64,000 nt of DNA. Source: Hyphomicrobiaceae bacterium. GTDB lineage: Bacteria > Pseudomonadota > Alphaproteobacteria > Rhizobiales > Hyphomicrobiaceae. Below the pieces are notes generated by a model. The model saw nothing but the letters and a program-made list of their open reading frames with translations, made no database searches and had not been told where the DNA came from. The stretch lies in NCBI GenBank assembly GCA_022844275.1, contig JALHMB010000003.1, forward strand, positions 372,001 to 436,000, written 5' to 3'. The position numbers and the translations under genes were made by a program. Shown piece after piece: positions 9,183 to 17,298 of this stretch; position 1 is the first letter of the stretch; every line of letters begins with the position of its first letter.

Positions 9183-9938
9183 TCAACCTTTCAGGTCATT
9201 GAGTTCCGACCAGTCGAAATCCAGGCCGCAGAAGGGCACGAAAGCGAGCTGCGTGCGCCCGACGGTGATGAGGTCCATCGCTGAAAGCTCGACGGCACCC
9301 GTCGGCTTCTTCTCGTTCACGGCGACAATGTTCGTCTTCGCGAGATTGGGCACGAGCAGAAACTTGCGGTCGACGGAGTCATAGCGCAGATAAGCCTGCT
9401 CCTCGCTGGAGATCGCTTCGTCGCCGAAATTGAGCGGGATGCGCTGCGTCGCTGCGCGCCCGACCGTGTTGTTGCCCTCATAGATCGGGCGAAACGCGCC
9501 GAGGCCTGGACCGCCGACCACGACGAGCCATCCGACCACCGGATCCTGATGAAACTCGCCACGCTTGACGGCCGTGCGCCCGCGCAGGAGCTGCGTGCGC
9601 GGCGGTGCGGAGATCGGATCGTCGCGCACCACCGGAGGCTCGATCTCGACGTGCTTGCTTACTGGACGGGGCGCAAGCTTGGCGGCAATAGCAGGCGCCG
9701 GCTCGATGGCGGCAGCGGCGGGCGCCATTGGCAGCGGCGGCGGCACACGCATGGTCGTTTCCTCAGCGTGCGGCTCGGGTGGCGCGCTCCGCTCCGTGAT
9801 CCTTGTGACGCGAGCGTCGTCACGCCCGGCCGCGATGAGCGCTTCGCGCAGCGACCCGGTCGGATGGACTGATACGCCGCGTTTCGATCCCGTCGGCGGC
9901 CCGTCCGGCGGGCTCGTCACCGGCGTCTCGTTCGTCAT
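9183..9938 (-). CDS. FHA domain protein (cytoplasmic type)
   Basis: A 251-residue protein with a Pro/Ala-rich disordered N-terminal half (to about residue 115) and a C-terminal forkhead-associated domain: NTVGRAATQRIPL, then EEQAYLRYD and an NEKKPTG loop. The start at 9938 has AAGGAG eight bases upstream, so I trust it even though it lies inside the preceding gene: the two overlap by 119 bases in different frames. No membrane segment is apparent. The role is probably phospho-dependent protein recruitment in a pathway reversed by the neighbouring PP2C phosphatase. Confidence 0.8.
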   Translation of the reverse strand: MTNETPVTSPPDGPPTGSKRGVSVHPTGSLREALIAAGRDDARVTRITERSAPPEPHAEETTMRVPPPLPMAPAAAAIEPAPAIAAKLAPRPVSKHVEIEPPVVRDDPISAPPRTQLLRGRTAVKRGEFHQDPVVGWLVVVGGPGLGAFRPIYEGNNTVGRAATQRIPLNFGDEAISSEEQAYLRYDSVDRKFLLVPNLAKTNIVAVNEKKPTGAVELSAMDLITVGRTQLAFVPFCGLDFDWSELNDLKG

Positions 9939-10665
9939 CTGCCAACTCCTTCACAATCGGGCTTATCGGCCTGCGGGCCTCCGGTCGCACACTGGCGGCC
10001 GGCGCCTCGGCGCCGAGATGGAAAGTCAGGATAGCTTCGCCGAGTACAATGCGATCCCCATCTCTCAGGGCCGCATGTGCGACAGGCCGGCCGTTCAGCA
10101 ACGGCGCATTCCCGGTCCCGGCCGTGAGGTCCATGAGCATGAACTCGTCGTCGGGTGTGCGCTGGATGAGTGCATGGTGGCGATGGACCGCGTTGTGCTC
10201 GAGCGCGATATCGTTGTCGCTGTGGCGGCCGATGCGCAGGATCTCGCCCCTGAAGGCGAGCTGCACGCGGTCGGCGCCGTCGCCGATATCTATCCATGCC
10301 TTGTCGGCCAATCGCTCCGGCTCGATCACCGGCGCGGCACGGATCGCTCTACGCTCTGCTCGGCGGCGCAATGCGCGCATTATCGCGATGAAAGTCGCGA
10401 GCCACGGCAACGCGCCGGCAAGTCCGAGCCCCATGACCATGACAGGCGATTGCTCATAGGCTTCGGCCACCCGCGCACTCGCACGCCGCACAGCATCCAC
10501 AACGCGCTCGTGTACCGGCTCCATGCTGAGCTGCATGATCGCTGTTGGCGGGGAATTCTTCGGTGCGTCGGCAGAGGCAGGCGGCGAAAGCAGAACGAGG
10601 CAGGCCGCAACCCACCATCCGCGCCATACCCGTGCCCTCTTTGCCAATTCCGCGCCCGCCATCAT
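9820..10665 (-). CDS. Membrane-anchored FHA domain protein
   Basis: About 281 residues. A signal-like hydrophobic segment lies at roughly residues 12-30, a second membrane segment at about 75-95 (VMVMGLGLAGALPWLATFIAIM), followed by a basic stop-transfer and a cytoplasmic FHA domain with LRIGRHSDNDIAL, the HRHHALI core and an LNGRPV loop. The C-terminal 40 residues, encoded in the zone overlapping the next gene, are low-complexity. Adjacent ATGs at 10665 and 10662 are both possible; the Shine-Dalgarno is weak. A role in phospho-signalling at the membrane is inferred from the domain and the downstream phosphatase. Confidence 0.75.
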   Translation of the reverse strand: MMAGAELAKRARVWRGWWVAACLVLLSPPASADAPKNSPPTAIMQLSMEPVHERVVDAVRRASARVAEAYEQSPVMVMGLGLAGALPWLATFIAIMRALRRRAERRAIRAAPVIEPERLADKAWIDIGDGADRVQLAFRGEILRIGRHSDNDIALEHNAVHRHHALIQRTPDDEFMLMDLTAGTGNAPLLNGRPVAHAALRDGDRIVLGEAILTFHLGAEAPAASVRPEARRPISPIVKELADDERDAGDEPAGRAADGIETRRISPSDRVAARSAHRGRA

Positions 10666-10775
10666 TCCGTGAGCCGAATCACGATCACAGCCTGCGAGCG
10701 CATGTCGGCAGCAACATGGCTTTTCTGGGGGCATACGCGCGCTAGGTTGTGGGTATCCGTCGCGCCGCCGGCGCG

Positions 10776-10990
10776 AACAGGGCTGCCGCCCTGTAACCCG
10801 CTTGGGGGGGCCACCCCCGAACCCCTGTCTTTTATGAACTGGAGCGAGCCGCAAGCGCACCGCTGTTCCTTCTCCCCGTCCTATACGGGGAGAAGGTTAG
10901 GATGAGGGGCGGCGGCAAATACAAACGTCGGCGCAAGCGGCCGCCCCTCACCCCGACCCTCTCCCCATCGAAGACGATGGGGAGAGGGGG
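10776..10990. repeat. GC-rich palindromic intergenic repeat, copy A
   Basis: This occupies most of the 355 gene-free bases between the FHA gene and the second ligase. The first module is CAGGGC/GCCCTG arms, then a G-run facing a C-run (GGGGGGG-CCACCCCCG), an AACCCC stretch and a TTTTAT tract. The second module is two hairpins, CCTTCTCCCCGT facing ACGGGGAGAAGG (10868-10896) and CCCTCTCCCCAT facing ATGGGGAGAGGG (about 10957-10989). Both modules recur near 38.8-39.0 kb; the first also near 39.8 kb and inverted near 51.15 kb. Confidence 0.8.
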
Positions 10991-11020
10991 AAGACGGCGC
11001 TGACGGCAAGCGTCTCGACC

Positions 11021-12658
11021 TCACCCCGGCAGCACGTGAGCGCCGTACGTCGCGCGGAGCTCGCGCTTCGAGACTTTGCCCGTGGCGGTCATGGGAAGTG
11101 CATCCGCGAATATCACGTCGTCCGGCACCTGCCAGGTCGCGAGCTTCTTGGCCACATGCGCAAGGATGGCCTCCTTGCTCACGTCCGCGCCCGGCTGCTT
11201 CACGACAACCAACAGCGGCCGCTCCGTCCACTTGGGATGCGGCACGCCGATCACTGCCGCGTTGGCGACGCCGGGGCAGCTCATGACGGTATTCTCGACG
11301 TCGATGGAGCTAATCCACTCGCCGCCGGATTTCACCATATCCTTCGTGCGATCGACGATCGTCAGAAAGCCGTTCGGGCTGATGCGCGCGACGTCGCCGG
11401 TGCCGAACCAGCCTTCGCTGTCGAGCGCCGCGGCCGTGGCGGCTTCGTTGTTGAAGTAGCCGTTGACGATTGCATTGCCGCGCACGAACAGCTCGCCGCT
11501 CGCCTTGCCATCGTGCGGCAGGCGATTGCCGTCCTCGTCGACGATCTTGAGGTCAACGCCGAACATGCGCTGGCCCTGGATGGCTTTCACCTTCACACGT
11601 TCGTCGATCGAGAGCGATGGATCGTTAGCGCGCTGCGGCGTGAATGCGCCGACGGGGCTCATCTCCGTCATGCCCCAGCCATGCAGCACGCTGATACCGA
11701 AATCGCGCTCGAAGGTGTCGATCATCGCTGGCGGCGGCGCCGAGCCGCCGACAATCACCTCGGTGAGATTGCGCGGTTTCCTCCCGCGCTGCTTCATTTC
11801 CGAAATGAGGCCGAGCCACACCGTCGGCACGCCCCAGGAGGAGTACACGCCCTCGCTCTCCATGAGATCGAAAAGACTCGCGCCATCGAGCTTGCCGCCG
11901 GGGAACACGAGCGGCGTCCCCGAGACGGCAGCTGCATAGGGCAGGCCCCAGGCATTGGCGTGGAACAGCGGCACAACGGGAAGCACCGGCTTGTTGACGC
12001 CGAACGGCGAGCCGACGCAGGCTATCATGAAGAGCGTGTGCAGGACCGTCGAGCGGTTCGAATAGAGCGAGCCTTTCGGGTCGCCGGTTGTGCCGGACGT
12101 GTAGCAGAGGGCGCAGGCCGCGTGCTCGTCCATCTCCGGCCACGTGATGTCCGGCTCACCGCTTTCGAGCAGCTCCTCGTAGCACTGCAGGTTCGCGACC
12201 GGCAGCTCGGCGGGCATGTGCGCACGGTCCGTCATGGCGAAATAGGTGCCGACGGGCCGGAAGGCCGGCGAGAGCTTGGCGACGAGTGGCGCGAAGGTCA
12301 GATCGAAGAAAAGGAGCTTGTCCTGCGCGTGATTGACGATGTAGCTCATCTGATCGGGCGAAAGGCGCGGATTGATCGTATGGCAGACCGCGCCGATTCC
12401 GGAAATGGCGTAGTAGAGTTCGAAATGCCGGTATGTGTTCCAGGCGAGCGTCGCGACCCGGTCTCCCGGCTTGACGCCGAGCTTGAGGAGCGCGTTGGCG
12501 AGCCTGGCGATGCGCGGGCGGGCCTGTGCGAAGGTGTAGCGATGGAGGCCGCCCTCGACGGTCGAGGTGACGATCGTCGCCGGCCCGTGCACCTCCGCGG
12601 CATAGTCGATCAACCTCGAAACCAGCAGTGGCTGGTCCATCATCTGCCCCTTGAGCAT
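11021..12658 (-). CDS. AMP-binding acyl-CoA ligase (medium/long-chain or DmdB-like)
   Basis: ANL-family ligase of 545 residues. The adenylation P-loop is CYTSGTTGDPKGSLYSNRS, followed by HGWGMTEMSPVG, GWFGTGDVA and the C-terminal hinge DRTKDMVKSGGEWIS with a PMTATGKVSKREL end carrying the catalytic lysine. The start MLKGQMMDQPLL resembles that of fatty-acid ligases and 3-methylmercaptopropionyl-CoA ligases (DmdB). It is divergent from the beta-oxidation gene at 12784, with a short shared promoter region, which supports a role in fatty- or organic-acid catabolism. DmdB activity itself is not established. Confidence 0.88.
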   Translation of the reverse strand: MLKGQMMDQPLLVSRLIDYAAEVHGPATIVTSTVEGGLHRYTFAQARPRIARLANALLKLGVKPGDRVATLAWNTYRHFELYYAISGIGAVCHTINPRLSPDQMSYIVNHAQDKLLFFDLTFAPLVAKLSPAFRPVGTYFAMTDRAHMPAELPVANLQCYEELLESGEPDITWPEMDEHAACALCYTSGTTGDPKGSLYSNRSTVLHTLFMIACVGSPFGVNKPVLPVVPLFHANAWGLPYAAAVSGTPLVFPGGKLDGASLFDLMESEGVYSSWGVPTVWLGLISEMKQRGRKPRNLTEVIVGGSAPPPAMIDTFERDFGISVLHGWGMTEMSPVGAFTPQRANDPSLSIDERVKVKAIQGQRMFGVDLKIVDEDGNRLPHDGKASGELFVRGNAIVNGYFNNEAATAAALDSEGWFGTGDVARISPNGFLTIVDRTKDMVKSGGEWISSIDVENTVMSCPGVANAAVIGVPHPKWTERPLLVVVKQPGADVSKEAILAHVAKKLATWQVPDDVIFADALPMTATGKVSKRELRATYGAHVLPG

Positions 12659-12783
12659 AGCGCACGTCTCCCGGATTTGTTATGCGCCAAAGTTAGACGC
12701 GGCCGCGCGCAAATCCAAGCGGGTGAACCCCAGACCAAATGACTAAGTCCGGCCAGACCCGGCATTTTGCAGGAGAGTACCCA

Positions 12784-14880
12784 ATGGCCACCGCCACCCT
12801 GACAAAGTCGGGCGATATCGCCGTCATCCGCCTTGCCCATGCGCCGGTGAACGCGCTCGCCCAGGGCGTGCGGCAGGGCATCCAGGACGGCATTGCAGCA
12901 GCGAACGCCGATCCGGCCATCAAGGCCATCGTGGTTACGGGCGAGGGACGCGCCTTCTCGGCCGGCGCCGACATCACCGAGTTCCGCTCCGGACCGAAGC
13001 CGCCGGGCCTCGGCGAGGTGATCGATACGATGGAAGCGTCTGCAAAGCCGGTCGTCGCGGCACTCAACGGTCTTGCGCTCGGTGGCGGCCTCGAGGTCGC
13101 GCTCGGCTGTCACTATCGCGTTGCAACCAAGGCGGCGAACCAGCTCGGTCTGCCAGAAGTAAAGATCGGCATTCTGCCGGGCGCGGGCGGCACGCAGCGT
13201 CTTCCCCGCATCATCGGCGTCGAGGCGGCGCTCGACATGATCGTCTCGGGCAACCCCATCAACGCCGAGAAGGCGGCGAAGGTCGGCCTCGTCGATCGCC
13301 TCGTTGGGGGCGATGTCGTCGAGGGCGCGATCGTCTTCGCGCGTGAGCTGATCGCGGCTGGCAAAGGCCCGCGTCCCGGCAGTGCGACGCGCATCGATCC
13401 CGCGAGCGTTCCCGCTGATCTCTTCGCGAAGAAACGCGCCTCGATCGCGCGCCATCCATCTGGCCCCATGGCGGCGAAGAACTGCATTGCGGCCGTCGAG
13501 GCCGCTGTCGGCTCGGACTACAAGACCGGTGTCGCGCGCGAGCGCGAGCTGTTCCTGGAGCTTGCCGGCAAGCCTTACGCACGTGCGCTGCAGTATGCCT
13601 TCTTCGCCGAACGCCAGGCGGCGAATATTCCCGACATCGGCAAGGATGTGACGCCGCGCGAGGTCAAGACGGTCGGCATTCTCGGCGCCGGCACCATGGG
13701 CACAGGTATTGGTCTCGCCTTCCTCAATGCCGGCTTGCCAGTGACGATCGTCGAGGCGAACCAGAACGCACTCGGCCAAGGTGCGAAGCGCGTGCGCGAG
13801 ACCATCGAAAGCAATGTGCAGCGCGGGCGCATCTCGGCAGAGGAAGGCCAGAAGCGCTTAGCCAATCTCACGACATCTCTCGACCTCAAGGCCCTCGTCA
13901 ACGCCGACCTCATCATCGAGGCCGTATTCGAGAATATGGCACTGAAGAAGGAGATCTTCGCGAAGCTGGACGCCGTCGCGAAGCCCGGTGCCGTCCTCGC
14001 GAGCAACACCTCGACGCTCGACGTGGACGACATCGCTTCAGCGACGAAACGTCCGCAGGACGTGCTCGGCATGCACTTCTTCTCGCCCGCCAACATCATG
14101 CGTCTTCTCGAAATCGTGCGCGGCAAGGCAACGGCGAAGGATACGCTCGCGACGGCGATGGCGGTTGCGCGCCGCATCGGCAAGGTCGGTGTCGTCTCGG
14201 GCGTGTGCTTCGGCTTCATCGGCAATCGCATGATCGAGGCCTATCTCGAGGAAGCCCAGGCCATGCTGCTCGAAGGCACGACGCCTGCCGATATCGACGG
14301 GGCGCTCGAAGCCTGGGGTCTTGCCATGGGCCCGCTCGCGATGATGGACATGGCGGGCCTAGATGTCGGCTACCGCATCCGCCAGGAGCACAAGCTCACG
14401 CCCGAGCGCGCGAAGCTCTATCGCGTGACCGATGCGATCGTCGAAATGGGCCGGCATGGTCAGAAGACGGGATCCGGCTATTACACCTACGGCGCCGATC
14501 GCAAGCGCGAGAGCGATCCGAAAATCGAAGAGATGTTCGCGAAAGAGGCCGCTGCGCAAGGGCTGTCCAATCGCAAGCCGGGCGCGGAGGAGATCGTCGA
14601 GCGCTGCCTGCTGCGGCTCGCCAACGAAGGCGCCAAGATCCTCGAGGAAGGCATCGCGATGCGGGCGTCGGACATCGATACGATCTACCTCAATGGCTAT
14701 GGCTTTCCCGGCTGGCGCGGCGGGCCTATGTGGCAGATCGAGGAGATGGGCCTCGCGAAAGTCGCCGAGAAGATCAAGGCCTATGAAGCGCGCCACGGCA
14801 AACGCTGGGCGATCGCGCCGCTGATCGAGAGGCTCGCGGCTTCGGGCGGCAAGCTCGCCGACGCGGGCGTGAAGGGTTGA
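12784..14880 (+). CDS. Bifunctional enoyl-CoA hydratase / 3-hydroxyacyl-CoA dehydrogenase (FadB/FadJ type)
   Basis: A 698-residue multifunctional beta-oxidation enzyme. Residues 1-190 form the crotonase domain with GRAFSAGADITEF, GGGLEVALG and the catalytic glutamate region LPGAGGTQRLPR. From about residue 297 there is the NAD-binding fold VGILGAGTMGTGIG, then the dehydrogenase C-terminal domains with SNTSTLDVDDIA, the catalytic-histidine region GMHFFSPANIM, and a final NGYGFPGWRGGPM stretch. The ATG at 12784 with GGAGAG upstream is preferred over one 45 bases earlier because the enzyme family starts here. It is divergent from the ligase at 12658. No thiolase is seen nearby. Confidence 0.93.
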   Translation: MATATLTKSGDIAVIRLAHAPVNALAQGVRQGIQDGIAAANADPAIKAIVVTGEGRAFSAGADITEFRSGPKPPGLGEVIDTMEASAKPVVAALNGLALGGGLEVALGCHYRVATKAANQLGLPEVKIGILPGAGGTQRLPRIIGVEAALDMIVSGNPINAEKAAKVGLVDRLVGGDVVEGAIVFARELIAAGKGPRPGSATRIDPASVPADLFAKKRASIARHPSGPMAAKNCIAAVEAAVGSDYKTGVARERELFLELAGKPYARALQYAFFAERQAANIPDIGKDVTPREVKTVGILGAGTMGTGIGLAFLNAGLPVTIVEANQNALGQGAKRVRETIESNVQRGRISAEEGQKRLANLTTSLDLKALVNADLIIEAVFENMALKKEIFAKLDAVAKPGAVLASNTSTLDVDDIASATKRPQDVLGMHFFSPANIMRLLEIVRGKATAKDTLATAMAVARRIGKVGVVSGVCFGFIGNRMIEAYLEEAQAMLLEGTTPADIDGALEAWGLAMGPLAMMDMAGLDVGYRIRQEHKLTPERAKLYRVTDAIVEMGRHGQKTGSGYYTYGADRKRESDPKIEEMFAKEAAAQGLSNRKPGAEEIVERCLLRLANEGAKILEEGIAMRASDIDTIYLNGYGFPGWRGGPMWQIEEMGLAKVAEKIKAYEARHGKRWAIAPLIERLAASGGKLADAGVKG

Positions 14881-14919
14881 GATCGGCCGGGGGGCGCGAG
14901 AAATGCTTGGCTATCCCGC

Positions 14920-15270
14920 TCACTTCTTGCGCGCGGGGCCTTTGGGAAGCGAGGCATAGTAGGCGGCGAGCGCCTGGATCTGGTCGTCATCGAGCGACTG
15001 CGCGACCGAGACCATGGCCGGATTGTTGCGTTCGCCGTTGCGGTAGAAATTCAGCGTGTGAGTGAACTCATCGGTATCCCGGCCGGTGATCGAGGGGATG
15101 CCATTGTCAACGCCGTCGATGCGGTGACAGGCGCTGCACTCACCCGAGAGGTGGCGGCCGTAGGCAATGATCTTTGGGTCGCTTGCGATTGCGGGCCCCA
15201 CGAGCTTGAGTGCAAGTGCCCCAGCCGCGAAACTGAAGCCCCCGGGCTTCCACAATTCCTTACCCCTCAT
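14920..15270 (-). CDS. Class I cytochrome c, sulfide dehydrogenase (FccA/SoxE-like) subunit
   Basis: A 116-residue exported monohaem cytochrome c. A signal sequence covers the first 30 residues (WKPGGFSFAAGALALKLVGPAIA), the haem motif is CSACH at residues 45-49 and the likely axial Met is M86 in NPAMVSVAQ. The layout (GRHLSGECSACH, a GIPSI stretch, NFYRNGERNNPAM) resembles the small cytochrome subunit of flavocytochrome c sulfide dehydrogenase. The flavoprotein partner FccB is not in the window. The start overlaps the stop of the upstream ArsR gene by four bases (ATGA), so the two are translationally coupled. Confidence 0.8.
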   Translation of the reverse strand: MRGKELWKPGGFSFAAGALALKLVGPAIASDPKIIAYGRHLSGECSACHRIDGVDNGIPSITGRDTDEFTHTLNFYRNGERNNPAMVSVAQSLDDDQIQALAAYYASLPKGPARKK

Positions 15271-15641
15271 TCCTTCTCCGGCAGCATGCCTTTTGCGCAG
15301 TAGTGGCGATAGAGCGTGGCGACGATCTCTTTTGCGACCGTGTCGGTCAGCGAGTAGTAGGCGAAATGACCGCGTCGCTCAGCCTTTACAAGACCATCTA
15401 GGCGCAACCGCGTTAGATGCTGCGAGGTGAGGCTCTGGCGCGCGCCGATGGCGTCGCAGATCTCGGTCACCGTCTTCTCGCGCTCGACCAGCAGGCATAG
15501 GATCATCAGGCGATAGGGGCTGCCGATTGAACGCAGCACGCCGGCGGCCTCTTCGGCGGCCGAACGCATGGAGTTCAGAACCTCGCCTGCCGGCAACTCG
15601 TCGCTGTCCTCGGCCTCTTTGGCGAGCGCATCAACAGACAT
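15267..15641 (-). CDS. ArsR-family regulator with SqrR/BigR-type cysteine pair
   Basis: A 124-residue winged-helix repressor with the recognition helix in QSLTSQHLTRLRLDGLV and the wing in ERRGHFAYYSL. It has Cys49 in the helix LMILCLLVE and Cys115 in the last helix YRHYCAKG. Their separation of 66 residues equals that of the disulfide/tetrasulfide pair in the persulfide sensors SqrR (41/107) and BigR, which is known from those families. A third cysteine, Cys62, is extra. It is co-transcribed with a sulfide-type cytochrome gene. I infer that it derepresses this operon on exposure to sulfide or reactive sulfur. No classic metal-binding CVC motif is seen. Confidence 0.85.
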   Translation of the reverse strand: MSVDALAKEAEDSDELPAGEVLNSMRSAAEEAAGVLRSIGSPYRLMILCLLVEREKTVTEICDAIGARQSLTSQHLTRLRLDGLVKAERRGHFAYYSLTDTVAKEIVATLYRHYCAKGMLPEKE

Positions 15642-15692
15642 GATCCCAATCGCCTTTTCGCAGCGGCTCGATCGCGCCAGCCTGCAGAACTA

Positions 15693-15717
15693 ATATTCGC
15701 AGGTCGCTATATTTGCA
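15693..15717. promoter_or_regulatory. Candidate operator of the ArsR/cytochrome operon
   Basis: The AT-rich zone 52-76 bases upstream of the ArsR start holds two near-identical nonamers, ATATTCGCA (15693-15701) and ATATTTGCA (15709-15717), exactly 16 bases apart. The location suits a promoter or operator of an autoregulated repressor. No clean inverted repeat is present, so assignment as an ArsR site is tentative. Confidence 0.4.
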
Positions 15718-15740
15718 ATGCAGGCTCAGAGAGGCGGTGA

Positions 15741-16640
15741 CTAGTCCTCCGCCCACACGCGGACCCAATCGACGGCGGTCGTAGCCGGCAGCTTCGTATC
15801 CGGGTCCGGGTGATTGCCATTCCATCCCCCGACGGAGGTGTTCAGCAAGATGTACATCGGGACATCGGCAACGCGATCATTCTCAATTCTGTAAACCTCC
15901 TTGTTGTCGACAAACCAGACGAGCTGGTTCGGTCGCCAATGGAGCCCGAAAATTCGCCAGCCATCCGGACTGGGCGCGACCTCAAAGGTCTTCTCCAATT
16001 TCTTGTGGTCTTTTCCGTAGCCATCCCAATGTATGGCCGCGTGGAATCTGTTGGGGCCCCAGATCGTCAGGTGCTCCATGATGTCGATTTCCATACCTTT
16101 CCCGGTGAAGCCGTTGTTCACTCCAGTTTGAATGTACGTCGATCGTCGTCCGTTGAGCCACCAACGCGCGATGTCGCCCTTACCCCTATCCGGCATCAGC
16201 CAGAAGGCCGGCCATAAGCCCTTTGCCTCGGGCATGGCCATGCGGGCTTCGAAATAGCCGTAAGCCTGAGCAAACTTGCCAAACGACTGGATGAGCCCAG
16301 AGCTGAACGCAAACTCGTCGCCGCGCTTGTTCTTGCCGGGTTTGCGTATGGTGGTGATGATGAGCTTGCCATCGCGGACCGCGATGTTGCTCGACTCAAA
16401 GAGCGAAACTCCGAGTGAGGCATCGTCCCAAAGTTCGCGATCCATCCAGATCCTTGGGTCGAGCGGCCCCTCGAAGTTCTCATCGAGCGTCAGGCGCCAA
16501 TTTCCAGCAATCGGCGGTCGAGGCGGCAGGGCATCCGAGGCCATGCGGGCACCAGCTTGCTGTGCGTGCACGCCGGTGGTGTAGACAAAAGCGCACCAGC
16601 CGGCACAAAACACGCCTACTAAAAGGGAGCAGCTTTTCAT
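15741..16640 (-). CDS. Secreted glycoside hydrolase family 16 protein
   Basis: A 299-residue exported beta-glucanase-fold enzyme. The start at 16640 follows a GAGG and gives a signal peptide (LLVGVFCAGWCAFVYTTGVHA). The GH16 catalytic motif E-x-D-x-x-E reads EIDIMEH, with E184 as nucleophile, D186 assisting and E189 as acid/base. Upstream aromatics (WMDRELWDD; GYFEARMAMPEAKGLWPAFWLM) are typical of the laminarinase/licheninase/agarase clan. Base composition looks less GC-rich than its neighbours and the gene is not in an operon, hints of transfer. The substrate cannot be named from motifs alone. Confidence 0.88.
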   Translation of the reverse strand: MKSCSLLVGVFCAGWCAFVYTTGVHAQQAGARMASDALPPRPPIAGNWRLTLDENFEGPLDPRIWMDRELWDDASLGVSLFESSNIAVRDGKLIITTIRKPGKNKRGDEFAFSSGLIQSFGKFAQAYGYFEARMAMPEAKGLWPAFWLMPDRGKGDIARWWLNGRRSTYIQTGVNNGFTGKGMEIDIMEHLTIWGPNRFHAAIHWDGYGKDHKKLEKTFEVAPSPDGWRIFGLHWRPNQLVWFVDNKEVYRIENDRVADVPMYILLNTSVGGWNGNHPDPDTKLPATTAVDWVRVWAED

Positions 16641-16813
16641 TTTTCCTCGCTTCCACAATGCCACGACGGAAACGAAGTGGGCGCCGGTATATGGCGGGAA
16701 TACACTTGGCATTCGTGGCATAAAGCAGCCTCGTCCATATCTTTCGAGGCGCTGTCGCTTTGTCAATTGAATGGCGCAGATGTCGTTACCAACGGCCGCT
16801 TGCCGTCCGGCGC

Positions 16814-17293
16814 TCAGTCCTTGGGCGATGTCGCCTTCAGCAGACCCTCGAGTCTGCGCTGTTCCTCGGGGCTGAGGGGGGCGGACGTGGGGGCGCGGCG
16901 ACGGGCGGCGAGGAGGCGCCAGCCTATGCCGGCGGCGGCGAGCGTGAGCAGCAGGAGCGGCGTCAGCCAGAGCAGCAGCGTGTGGGCCCCGAAGGGAGGG
17001 CGCAGCAGCACAAACTCGCCATAACGCGCGACGAGGAACGTCGTCACCTCGGCATCGCTGTCGCCGGCGACGAGGCGCTCGCGCACGAGGAGCCGCAGGT
17101 CCTTGGCGAGTGGGGCGTCGGAGTCGTCGATCGACTGGTTCTGGCACACGAGACAGCGCAGATCCGCCGAGAGCGCGCGGGCGCGCGCCTCGAGCGCAGG
17201 GTCCTTGAGCACCTCGTCGGGCTGTACTGCGAACGCAGCCCCCGGCAGCGCGAGCGTGAGGAGCAGCAGCACAGTCCGTATGAGCGCGTGCAT
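16814..17293 (-). CDS. ccmH: Cytochrome c maturation protein CcmH (CycL)
   Basis: A 159-residue periplasmic, membrane-anchored thiol-reductase that helps reduce apocytochrome c and dock it to CcmF. It has a signal sequence ending AAFAVQ, the redox motif RCLVCQNQS with C47 and C50, and a C-terminal transmembrane helix ([21 protein letters not shown]). The start at 17293 lies five bases after the ccmF stop. It is the last gene of ccmI-ccmE-ccmF-ccmH, the rhizobial cycHJKL order. Confidence 0.95.
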   Translation of the reverse strand: MHALIRTVLLLLTLALPGAAFAVQPDEVLKDPALEARARALSADLRCLVCQNQSIDDSDAPLAKDLRLLVRERLVAGDSDAEVTTFLVARYGEFVLLRPPFGAHTLLLWLTPLLLLTLAAAGIGWRLLAARRRAPTSAPLSPEEQRRLEGLLKATSPKD

Positions 17294-17298
17294 GATGA

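Noticed and set aside
8282-10665. Type VI secretion regulatory genes (PppA/Fha)
   Set aside because: PP2C and FHA genes alone are not enough; no tss/tag genes, ClpV or kinase occur anywhere in the window.
15741-17147. Long N-terminal extension of the GH16 gene up to 17147
   Set aside because: The added residues are Arg/Ala-rich antisense of ccmH; the true start at 16640 gives a signal peptide and a ribosome binding site.
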